A stretch of DNA of 7,915 nt, taken from NCBI GenBank assembly GCA_035939575.1, contig DASZFS010000413.1, positions 1 through 7,915 on the forward strand, written 5' to 3'. Shown here piece by piece: positions 1-5,133 of the stretch; positions within the stretch are counted from its first letter, which is position 1; every line of letters begins with the position of its first letter. The translations under genes and the position numbers were made by a program. The notes below the pieces were generated by a model. The model was not told the DNA's origin, did no database searches, and saw only the letters and a program-made list of their open reading frames with translations. The DNA comes from DATKHR01 sp035939575. GTDB lineage: Bacteria > Acidobacteriota > Vicinamibacteria > Vicinamibacterales > CAVVIG01.

Positions 1-672
1 AGGGTTGCGTACGAGCTCGGCGCCGACGACGTTACCGAGACCCGTGACGACGTTTAGCAGACCCTGCGGAAGCTGCGCCTCGTGCAGAGCCTCGAGCAAC
101 ACCCGCGTCTGCAGCGAGCTCAACTCGCTGGGCTTAATGACGACCGTACAGCCGGCCGCGACGGCCGACGCCAGCTTGAGGCAAATGAACAGCGCGTTCG
201 CGTTCCATGCGGTAATGAGACCGGCTACGCCGACCGGCTCAAGGGTCACTGTCGTCTTGTCCCAGCTGCGCGCCAACGGTAGCTCCTGGAGCGCTTTCTC
301 CGCTGCCAGGAACGCGTTGACACCGGATTCCACGATGAGCCCAGCGAACTGAGCGACGCCGCCGTATTCTTCGATCATCGCGGCCGTCAAATCGTCGATG
401 CGTGCCGAGGCGGCCTCGTGCAGCCTGCGCAGGATCTTTGATCGCTCCTCTTTGGTCGTCCGGCCGTAAAACGCGAACGCGCGCTTGGCCGCCGCGATGG
501 CGCGCCGAGTATCCTGCTCATCGCCCAGCGTTACACGGCCAATGACTCGGCCATCGGTGGGTCTGATGATGTCCATGACCTGTCTGCCATGAGACTCAAC
601 GAACGCGCCATCGATATAGTGCGTGGTGATCGTCTTGATCATGTCTCTTTGTGGGACCGCATTCATCGGCAT
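1..672 (-). CDS. Aldehyde dehydrogenase family protein, N-terminal part (3' end off the left edge)
   Basis: NAD(P)-dependent aldehyde dehydrogenase superfamily; oxidises an aldehyde to the acid in the cytoplasm, specific substrate unknown. The 224 visible codons give the N-terminal cofactor-binding half: Y-I-D-G-A-F-V-E-S near residue 19, the segment T-A-W-N-A-N-A-L that replaces the usual P-W-N-F-P and keeps the oxyanion-hole Asn, then A-A-G-C-T-V-V-I-K-P-S-E with the NAD-contacting Lys, and N-V-V-T-G-L-G. The catalytic Glu and Cys lie beyond the edge and cannot be checked. Candidate starts are ATG at 672, 666 and 642; a GGAG sequence fits 666 better by spacing, while 642 (M-I-K-T-I-T) looks most like a usual family N-terminus. 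It begins 16 bases after the alcohol dehydrogenase stop, so the two are probably co-transcribed and act in sequence. Family call is firm; substrate is open. Confidence 0.93.
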   Translation of the reverse strand, partial: MPMNAVPQRDMIKTITTHYIDGAFVESHGRQVMDIIRPTDGRVIGRVTLGDEQDTRRAIAAAKRAFAFYGRTTKEERSKILRRLHEAASARIDDLTAAMIEEYGGVAQFAGLIVESGVNAFLAAEKALQELPLARSWDKTTVTLEPVGVAGLITAWNANALFICLKLASAVAAGCTVVIKPSELSSLQTRVLLEALHEAQLPQGLLNVVTGLGNVVGAELVRNP

Positions 673-688
673 GTCTCCATATAAGTAC

Positions 689-1780
689 TTACTCTTCGAA
701 CGAAGTGACAACGACTCGGTTGAGTGAGCCGTCCTCGAGTGCTGCATAGCCCTCGTTGACGTCACGCAACGCAATCTCTTTCGACACCAGATCATCCAGG
801 TTCATCCGGCCCTGTAGGTACAGTTCGGCGTACATCGGGATGTCACGCTTGAAGTTGGTCGAGCCAAAATTCACGCCTTGGATGCTTTTTTGGCCGCCGA
901 TCGCGTCAAAGATATTCAGATCGATGTTGACCTCGGGTCTGGCTACACCGACGAGATAGAGGCCACCGCCCACGCCCAGCATGGCGAGACCCTGCTCGGC
1001 TACCGCCTTCAGCCCCACAAAGTCGAAGACATGATCGGGTCCTCCCGGCAGAAGATCGCGGACGGCTTCAACCGGCTTCAACTTTGTGGAATCGATGACG
1101 TCGGTGGCACCGAATCGTCGTGCCGCCTCCAGCCGCTTCGCCTGGATATCGATAACGACTATCCTTGAGGCACCGGCGATCCGCGCGCCGCTGACCGCAT
1201 TGAGCCCGACGCCTCCGGCGCCGACGATCACCACCGTATCGCCGGCCTTCACGTTAGCGGTGTTCAGGACAGCGCCAGCACCTGTGACCACGCCGCAACC
1301 CAGCAGGGCCGCCTGTGCGAACGGCATCTGCTTGGGTACGACAGCCAGTTGATTCTCGTGGATGAGCGCCCGTTCGGCGAAGCCGCCGAGCCCCAGGCCT
1401 TGAAACAATCCAATCCCCTTGCGCGTCAATCGCGGCGCATCGGTAGGACGGCGTAGCGTCGACTCCGGGTGTTGGCACTGAAAGGGTCGGCCGGACAGAC
1501 ACCGCGCGCACATCCCGCAGGACTGCGCGAGCGAACCGACCACGTGATCTCCGACACGGAATTGCGCCACGTCGGGTCCAACCTCCGCCACGATTCCCGC
1601 TACCTCGTGGCCCAGAACGGCTGGCGTCGGGACGATGTCGTGCATGGCGAACAGTAGGTCGGTATGACACAGCCCGGACGCTTGCACATCGACAAGAACT
1701 TCGCGTCCCATCGGCGTCGCGATCTGCACGTCCTCGAGATCGAACCCGCGGCCCAATGCGTTTACGACAAGCGCCTTCAT
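689..1780 (-). CDS. Zn-dependent alcohol dehydrogenase (medium-chain dehydrogenase/reductase family)
   Basis: Oxidises an alcohol to an aldehyde or ketone with NAD in the cytoplasm. The 363-residue product has the full set of family marks: catalytic-zinc ligands Cys38 (G-L-C-H-T-D), His58-Glu59 (G-H-E) and Cys162; a structural-zinc lobe C-x2-C-x2-C-x7-C at 88, 91, 94 and 102; a Rossmann glycine motif G-A-G-G-V-G at 187-192; and Asp211 at the end of the second strand, which favours NAD over NADP. The C-terminal half (G-Q-K-S-I-Q-G-V-N-F-G-S-T-N) resembles class III-like and aryl/benzyl alcohol dehydrogenases, but no substrate can be assigned. I chose ATG 1780, with a purine-rich GGGGGA upstream; an in-frame TTG at 1906 would add 42 low-complexity residues without homology and would run through the probable promoter. 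It is followed closely by an aldehyde dehydrogenase and is divergent from a LysR regulator, its likely controller. Confidence 0.93.
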   Translation of the reverse strand: MKALVVNALGRGFDLEDVQIATPMGREVLVDVQASGLCHTDLLFAMHDIVPTPAVLGHEVAGIVAEVGPDVAQFRVGDHVVGSLAQSCGMCARCLSGRPFQCQHPESTLRRPTDAPRLTRKGIGLFQGLGLGGFAERALIHENQLAVVPKQMPFAQAALLGCGVVTGAGAVLNTANVKAGDTVVIVGAGGVGLNAVSGARIAGASRIVVIDIQAKRLEAARRFGATDVIDSTKLKPVEAVRDLLPGGPDHVFDFVGLKAVAEQGLAMLGVGGGLYLVGVARPEVNIDLNIFDAIGGQKSIQGVNFGSTNFKRDIPMYAELYLQGRMNLDDLVSKEIALRDVNEGYAALEDGSLNRVVVTSFEE

Positions 1781-1889
1781 GCCCGTCCCCCGTCGCCCTC
1801 CTGCTCGGACCTTGAGGCTTCGCGCTCCTCCAGTCAGTCGTTTCGAGGATGCCGCGGCCTTCCTCTTCGTCGCTCGAATTTGCCAGCGA

Positions 1890-1906
1890 ACGTCCAATAC
1901 GTCCAA
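1890..1906 (-). repeat. Tandem direct repeat TTGGACGT x2 in the divergent promoter region
   Basis: On the minus strand TTGGACGT occurs twice, separated by one base (plus strand ACGTCCAA at 1890-1897 and 1899-1906), giving a 9-base period. It lies upstream of the alcohol dehydrogenase start. It could be a protein-binding repeat, or one copy could act as a -35-like element; chance duplication is also possible. Confidence 0.45.
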
Positions 1907-1909
1907 GAC

Positions 1910-1942
1910 ATCTTTACTATTGGATCAATCGCGATAAAGTAT
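1910..1942. promoter_or_regulatory. Candidate LysR-type operator: imperfect inverted repeat around ATCGCGAT
   Basis: ATCTTTA at 1910-1916 faces TAAAGTAT at 1935-1942 (perfect core CTTTA/TAAAG), and the perfect palindrome ATCGCGAT lies between them at 1928-1935. It ends four bases before the regulator's ATG, a usual place for an autoregulatory LysR site. The pattern is not a clean T-N11-A box, so the call rests mainly on position. Confidence 0.35.
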
Positions 1943-1946
1943 CTAA

Positions 1947-2855
1947 ATGGAACTGCGGCATCTAAGATATTTCCTTGCCGTCGGCGAGGAGCAGCACTAC
2001 GGGCGTGCAGCGCGCAGGCTGCGCGTGGCGCAGCCTGCGCTCTCCCGGCAAATTCAGGACCTGGAGGAGGAAGTCGGTTTCAAACTGTTCGAGCGTCTCC
2101 CGCGCGGCGTGAAGTTGAGTGCAGCCGGAAAGCTATTCCTGGGAGATGCGCGCCGTATCCTTCAGGAGGTAAACGAAGCGGCTGCGCGCGCCGCGCGCGT
2201 GGCTCGCGGTCAATCAGGAACGCTGCGCGTAGGGTTCACCGAGAGTGCGTCATGGCGGGGCGTGGTCCCAGAATCCTTCCGGCGGTTCCGGGAGATGCAA
2301 CCGGACGCCGAACTGCAACTTCAGCCATCCCCGAGTCTGGTGCAGTTAGAAGCCATCCGGTCCGGCCGTCTGGATGCAGGTTTCGCGTTCAACATTCCGA
2401 AAGCCGATCCGGAGTTGGACGGACTTCAAGTGGCGATGCAGCGTATCGAACTCGCGGCCCCCACAGGCCATCCTCTGACGAAGCTCAAGCAGGTTCGCCT
2501 GCGCGACCTGGCGAGTGCGTCGTTTGTCTGGTTTCCGAGGCGCGAAGCCCCCGCACTCTACGACCGCCTGATGCTCGAATGTTTTCGCGGTGGCCTGAAG
2601 TCCCCCAACATCGTTCAGGAGGGACAAGACGAGGCGACAATCCTGAGTCTGGTTGCGACCGGCCTGGGCGTAGGATGGGTCCTTGGAACCGCACGTTGGC
2701 GCCGTCCCACGAGCGTCGTCATTCTGTCCGTGGTTGATTTGGACGTGCCACAGCCGCTGTCGCTCGCCTGGAGAAAGGACAATCAGTCCCCTTTGCTTGC
2801 AAGGTTCGTGGCCGACGTGCAGCGCTTCCCCGACGTGCGGGGAGTGAATACTTAA
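1947..2855 (+). CDS. LysR-type transcriptional regulator (CatM/BenM/CbnR-like)
   Basis: DNA-binding regulator that normally acts as a tetramer and responds to a small metabolite. The 302-residue length is typical. The N-terminus (M-E-L-R-H-L-R-Y-F-L-A-V) and the winged helix-turn-helix at about residues 18-40 (G-R-A-A-R-R-L-R-V-A-Q-P-A-L-S-R-Q-I) match the subgroup of LysR proteins that control aromatic-acid catabolism; the effector-binding domain occupies about residues 92-295. The ATG at 1947 gives this exact family N-terminus, though the ribosome binding site in front is weak. It is divergent from the alcohol/aldehyde dehydrogenase pair, which is the likeliest target; the convergent pqq cluster is a less likely one. 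The inducer cannot be read from the sequence. Confidence 0.94.
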   Translation: MELRHLRYFLAVGEEQHYGRAARRLRVAQPALSRQIQDLEEEVGFKLFERLPRGVKLSAAGKLFLGDARRILQEVNEAAARAARVARGQSGTLRVGFTESASWRGVVPESFRRFREMQPDAELQLQPSPSLVQLEAIRSGRLDAGFAFNIPKADPELDGLQVAMQRIELAAPTGHPLTKLKQVRLRDLASASFVWFPRREAPALYDRLMLECFRGGLKSPNIVQEGQDEATILSLVATGLGVGWVLGTARWRRPTSVVILSVVDLDVPQPLSLAWRKDNQSPLLARFVADVQRFPDVRGVNT

Positions 2856-3015
2856 GATGTCGACGGCGATTCTGCCCTGCATCGTCCATTGAATCCTTCG
2901 AACGGCCAGAATGATCGTCTCCGCGCACTGGCCGCCACGAGGAGGCCAGCAGTGTTCCAGGTCCGCAAGCGGGCTGGACGTGCATGCGGCGAAACGTCGC
3001 GGGTGAGTAACCGAT
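2856..3015. other. Unassigned stretch between convergent units; possible rearrangement scar
   Basis: About 160 bases follow the LysR stop and precede the point where pqqD similarity begins on the minus strand. I recognise no protein in any of the six frames. One imperfect hairpin is present: CTGGCC at 2928-2933 pairs with GGCCAG at 2944-2949 around a ten-base loop. It has no T-run on either side, so it is not a convincing intrinsic terminator. No insertion-sequence ends or target duplications were seen. Confidence 0.4.
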
Positions 3016-3087
3016 CTGTATGGAGTCAACCCGCAGGCGCAGCCCGCGAGTGACCGCCGGTCGCGAAGTATCGGCGAGTTCGCTCAC
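3016..3087 (-). pseudogene. pqqD: pqqD 5' remnant (PQQ peptide chaperone, truncated)
   Basis: PqqD is a ~90-residue chaperone that presents the precursor peptide PqqA to the radical-SAM enzyme PqqE. A GTG at 3087 overlaps the pqqC stop as GTGA, the classic coupled-gene arrangement. It opens with V-S-E-L-A-D-T-S-R-P-A-V then G-L-R-L-R-V-D-S-I-Q, which matches the family's N-terminal strand pattern (S-R-P-A-x3-G-x-R-L-x2-D). After about residue 24 the similarity stops: the expected W-V-L-L-x-P-E and the downstream helices are missing in this and the two other minus-strand frames. The frame itself stays open to 2719, giving a 122-residue arginine-rich tail antisense to the LysR 3' end that resembles no PqqD. 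I read this as a gene cut by deletion or rearrangement near 3016. A very divergent PqqD or a sequence error cannot be excluded. Confidence 0.65.
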
Positions 3088-3821
3088 GTCGTCACCCCGT
3101 AGGCCAGCGCCATGGCGCCGTTCATCTGCCACAGGATATCGAGCTTGAGTTGCAGCACCTCGAGCGCGCGCTCCTGGGCTGCGCGTGTCGTGAAACGCTC
3201 GAGCGTCGCGGCGAGCGCAAACTCGACGTCGCGCCGTGCGCGGCCGGTGCGCGTCTTGAAATACTCGAGCCCCGCCGGATCGATCCACGGGTAGTGCTGC
3301 GGCCACCGGGCGAGGCGCTGGCGGTGGAACTCGGGGGCGAAGAGCTCGGTGAGCGAGGCACACACCGCCTCGGGCCAGGGCGCGCGACGCGCGAAGTTGA
3401 CGTACGCATCGACCGCGAAACGCACGCCTGGCAGGACCCGTCTGAAACTCTCCACTTCGGCACGCTCGAGGCCTACCGCCACGGCGAGGCGCAGCCAGGA
3501 CTCGATGCCGCCGGGATCGTCGCCGTAGCCGTCGTGGTCGAGGATGCGCTGCACCCAGTGCCGGCGCACCGCGCGCTCCCCGCAGTTGGCGAGGATCGCC
3601 GCATCCTTGATCGGGATGTTGACCTGATAGTAGAAGCGGTTGGCCACCCAGCCGCGGACCTGCTCGCGGGACGCCTTGCCGGAGCTCAGCATCACGTTGA
3701 ACGGATGCTGGACGCGATAGCCCGCGCGCTGCTCACGAAGCTTCCGCTCAAACTCCGCTCGCGGCCACGGCGCTGTGTCCACCTCCCGACTGACTCTATC
3801 TATGAAGTTCGGCCCGCTCAC
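3084..3821 (-). CDS. pqqC: Pyrroloquinoline-quinone synthase PqqC
   Basis: Cofactor-free oxidase that catalyses the last step of PQQ biosynthesis, ring closure and eight-electron oxidation of AHQQ, in the cytoplasm. The 245 residues form the all-helical PqqC fold, with W-V-A-N-R-F-Y-Y-Q at 58-66, I-K-D-A-A-I at 71-76, Q-R-I-L-D-H-D-G at 91-98, L-P-G-V-R-F-A-V-D-A-Y at 130-140 and L-K-L-D-I-L-W at 225-231. By alignment from memory with the Klebsiella enzyme (constant +12 offset) the active-site residues are kept: Arg62, Lys72, Arg92, His96, Glu159, His166, Arg169, Tyr187, Arg191 and Lys226. The exception is the family His24, which is Arg36 here. The start is GTG, 22 bases after the pqqA stop, with AAGGT at suitable spacing inside a hairpin. 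There is no fused PqqD domain, and pqqB is missing between pqqA and this gene. Identity is firm; full activity is uncertain because of the His-to-Arg change. Confidence 0.95.
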   Translation of the reverse strand: MSGPNFIDRVSREVDTAPWPRAEFERKLREQRAGYRVQHPFNVMLSSGKASREQVRGWVANRFYYQVNIPIKDAAILANCGERAVRRHWVQRILDHDGYGDDPGGIESWLRLAVAVGLERAEVESFRRVLPGVRFAVDAYVNFARRAPWPEAVCASLTELFAPEFHRQRLARWPQHYPWIDPAGLEYFKTRTGRARRDVEFALAATLERFTTRAAQERALEVLQLKLDILWQMNGAMALAYGVTT

Positions 3822-3823
3822 GC

Positions 3824-3843
3824 GGGCTGACCTTGGTCAGCCC
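3824..3843 (-). promoter_or_regulatory. Perfect inverted repeat between pqqA and pqqC (hairpin over the pqqC ribosome binding site)
   Basis: GGGCTGACC and GGTCAGCCC form nine-base arms around two central bases, realistically an eight-pair stem with a four-base loop. The repeat begins at the base after the pqqA stop codon and ends two bases before the pqqC GTG. In the mRNA the best ribosome binding site for pqqC (AAGGU, 3834-3830, 8 bases from GTG) lies in the loop and the 3' arm. No U-run follows, so it is not a classic terminator. It could protect a short pqqA transcript, attenuate read-through, or make pqqC translation depend on ribosomes finishing pqqA. Confidence 0.7.
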
Positions 3844-3918
3844 TCAGCGATTCGCCACGTACATGGTGATTTCCATGCCGAAGCGGAGCTCGGTAGCCTT
3901 CGGAGTTTCCCATTTCAT
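3844..3918 (-). CDS. pqqA: PQQ precursor peptide PqqA
   Basis: Ribosomally made 24-residue peptide from which PQQ is built. PqqE links the glutamate and tyrosine side chains, and the rest of the peptide is then removed. The sequence starts M-K-W-E-T-P-K-A-T and continues E-L-R-F-G-M-E-I-T-M-Y, ending V-A-N-R. The obligatory Glu16 and Tyr20 are present with the required three-residue spacing, and the length is typical. Residue 15 just before the Glu is Met, where many relatives have Phe. A good ribosome binding site (AAGGA, about 8 bases upstream) precedes the ATG at 3918. It lies 72 bases downstream of the SnoaL-like gene and directly before pqqC on the same strand, with a hairpin at its stop codon. 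Confidence 0.95.
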   Translation of the reverse strand: MKWETPKATELRFGMEITMYVANR

Positions 3919-3990
3919 CTCAATGTCCTTTCATGCAGGAAGTGACTGAGCGACATGCGCGCGACTCGAGGCTTGAGCGAGCGGCACACT

Positions 3991-4371
3991 TTAGTCTTTG
4001 GAGAAGGCTTGTGAGGCCGCTAAGGTGTCCAGAGCCTCATGGAGTAACTTGACCTTGCCGTTCTCCGCGACCAGCACGCCGGCGTAAGTCTGCCGATAAA
4101 TCTTGCCGGTAGCGAGGACCAGAGCTTCGACCTGGTATTCCGCCGCTACCTTGTCGGGAGTTTGGATAAAGTAGGTCAGATTTTTGAAGCGAAAATCCGG
4201 CACCTTGGCGAGCATGCCGACGAGCAGTTTTTCGACTTCGGCGGGCCCTCTCGCATAAGCCTTGACCCACGGCAGTTCGAGCACACCGTCCTCGGCAAAC
4301 TGAGACGCGGAGACCTTGGGTGTCGCGACGTTGTTCAGGTAGGCTTCAAGCAGTTCGCTGGCAGATTTCAT
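3991..4371 (-). CDS. SnoaL/NTF2-like domain protein (PhzA/PhzB-like)
   Basis: A 126-residue single-domain protein of the NTF2-like (cone-shaped alpha+beta barrel) superfamily, whose members are small isomerases, cyclases, hydrolases or binding proteins. Features that fit are an N-terminal helix (S-A-S-E-L-L-E-A-Y-L-N-N), F-A-E-D-G-V-L-E-L-P-W near 25-35, V-P-D-F-R-F near 57-62, and the alternating strands V-A-A-E-Y-Q-V-E-A and Y-R-Q-T-Y-A-G-V-L-V. These resemble the PhzA/PhzB-like branch. The similarly folded limonene-epoxide hydrolase is an appealing relative next to an epoxide hydrolase, but I do not see enough of its catalytic set to claim it. The ATG at 4371 is preceded by AAGGAAG. It follows the isochorismatase-family gene by 47 bases, probably in one transcript. 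No signal peptide. The reaction is unknown. Confidence 0.8.
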   Translation of the reverse strand: MKSASELLEAYLNNVATPKVSASQFAEDGVLELPWVKAYARGPAEVEKLLVGMLAKVPDFRFKNLTYFIQTPDKVAAEYQVEALVLATGKIYRQTYAGVLVAENGKVKLLHEALDTLAASQAFSKD

Positions 4372-4418
4372 AAATCTTCCTTCAGGAGTTTTGTGTTAGC
4401 GGCGTCCGCCCGTGTCAC

Positions 4419-5075
4419 CTAAGCGCCCTTGACTTCGCTGGCGTGAAGCAGCTGCATTTCCCACGCGAGCGCCGAACCGGTGCCGCCTGCGCGCTCGGCA
4501 AAGATTTTGGCGACGTCTCCGAGATACCGGGTGCGCGCCCAATCGCGCTGAAGTTCTCCGGCCATCGCCAGCCAGGTGATCGGCTGGGCGCCCGCGGCGG
4601 CGAGGCGACGGATGGCCATGTCGTGTGCCTCCACCGACACGCCGCCCGAGGCATCCGTAACGACGTAGACGTCGTAGCCGTCGCCCAAGGCGTGGATCGC
4701 CGGCATCGCCAAGCACATCTCCGTCCAGAGGGCGGCGAAAACAATCTTTCTCCGACCCGTCTTCTTTACGGCTTCAACAACGCGCTGGTCCTCCCAGGCG
4801 TTGATATAGGTGCGGTTGATCGTCTTATGATCTGGAAAGATATCTTGAATGCCTTTGAAGATCCGGCCGCCACGTTCTTCCGTGACTGTTGTCAGTATTG
4901 TGGGGACGCCGTACGCCTTCGCCGTCATGGCAAGACCAATGGCATTGTTGATCACCATCGTCGGTTCGTGACTGTTGACATTCGCGAGCTGGAACGGCTG
5001 ATGATCAATCATCACAACCACGCAATTGTCAGGCGTGAGAAGCGCTTCGAGTCCGACTTTCGTAAATGCTTGCAT
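4419..5075 (-). CDS. Isochorismatase-family cysteine hydrolase (YcaC-like)
   Basis: Cytoplasmic alpha/beta hydrolase of the isochorismatase superfamily, which cleaves C-N or C-O bonds with a Cys nucleophile; members include YcaC and various amidases. In the 218-residue product Asp24 (M-I-D-H-Q), Arg88 (I-N-R-T, just before I-N-A-W-E-D) and Cys121 (L-W-T-E-M-C) correspond to the YcaC-type triad. T-D-A-S-G-G at 140-145 and the A-G-A-Q-P-I-T-W-L-A-M-A-G-E-L-Q-R-D-W block at 161-179 are also typical of the YcaC branch. I chose the ATG at 5075, preceded by AAGGGAT; an in-frame TTG at 5099 would add eight residues and lacks support. It sits 58 bases after the epoxide hydrolase and 47 before the SnoaL-like gene. 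The substrate of YcaC-like proteins is generally unknown, so the role in this cluster is open. Confidence 0.88.
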   Translation of the reverse strand: MQAFTKVGLEALLTPDNCVVVMIDHQPFQLANVNSHEPTMVINNAIGLAMTAKAYGVPTILTTVTEERGGRIFKGIQDIFPDHKTINRTYINAWEDQRVVEAVKKTGRRKIVFAALWTEMCLAMPAIHALGDGYDVYVVTDASGGVSVEAHDMAIRRLAAAGAQPITWLAMAGELQRDWARTRYLGDVAKIFAERAGGTGSALAWEMQLLHASEVKGA

Positions 5076-5133
5076 GATGCGATCCCTTCTCTGAAGCAAT
5101 TATTTGACCTGTGCAGAGCGTCATCTCATCCGG

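Larger units (their letters stand above)
1781..1946. promoter_or_regulatory. Divergent promoter/operator region between alcohol dehydrogenase and LysR gene
   Basis: This 166-base gap separates two divergently oriented start codons, the standard arrangement for a LysR-type regulator and its target operon. The half nearest the regulator is noticeably AT-richer and contains the repeats listed separately. No convincing -35/-10 pair was picked by eye for either direction. Regulation by the adjacent LysR protein, with autorepression, is inferred from the family. Confidence 0.55.

Noticed and set aside
1781..1906. N-terminal extension of the alcohol dehydrogenase from a TTG at 1906
   Set aside because: The 42 extra residues are low-complexity and absent from the family. 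They would cover the probable promoter, whereas the ATG at 1780 gives the standard M-K-A-L-V start.
1664..2737. Long plus-strand open frame of 357 codons
   Set aside because: It overlaps the start of the alcohol dehydrogenase and most of the LysR gene in other frames. Its product is Arg/Ser/Pro-rich without a family resemblance, a typical GC-rich shadow.
2827..2842. Small hairpin CCCCG/CGGGG near the LysR stop as a terminator
   Set aside because: It lies inside the coding region, the stem is only five pairs and no T-run follows.
2928..2949. CTGGCC/GGCCAG hairpin as a terminator between convergent genes
   Set aside because: The stem is six pairs with a ten-base loop and no T-run on either strand. 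It is mentioned within the intergenic entry but not called as a terminator.
2346..3029. Minus-strand open frame of 227 codons as a gene downstream of pqqC
   Set aside because: It is antisense to the LysR gene for most of its length, and no domain is recognisable. I also checked it as a frameshifted continuation of pqqD and found none of the expected motifs.
3150..3830. Plus-strand open frame of 226 codons opposite pqqC
   Set aside because: It is an antisense shadow of a well-conserved gene, with composition dictated by the pqqC codons.
3991..4371. SnoaL-like protein as a limonene-epoxide hydrolase
   Set aside because: The fold is shared and the context is tempting, but the catalytic Asp-Arg-Asp arrangement is not evident and the sequence looks nearer to PhzA/PhzB-like proteins.
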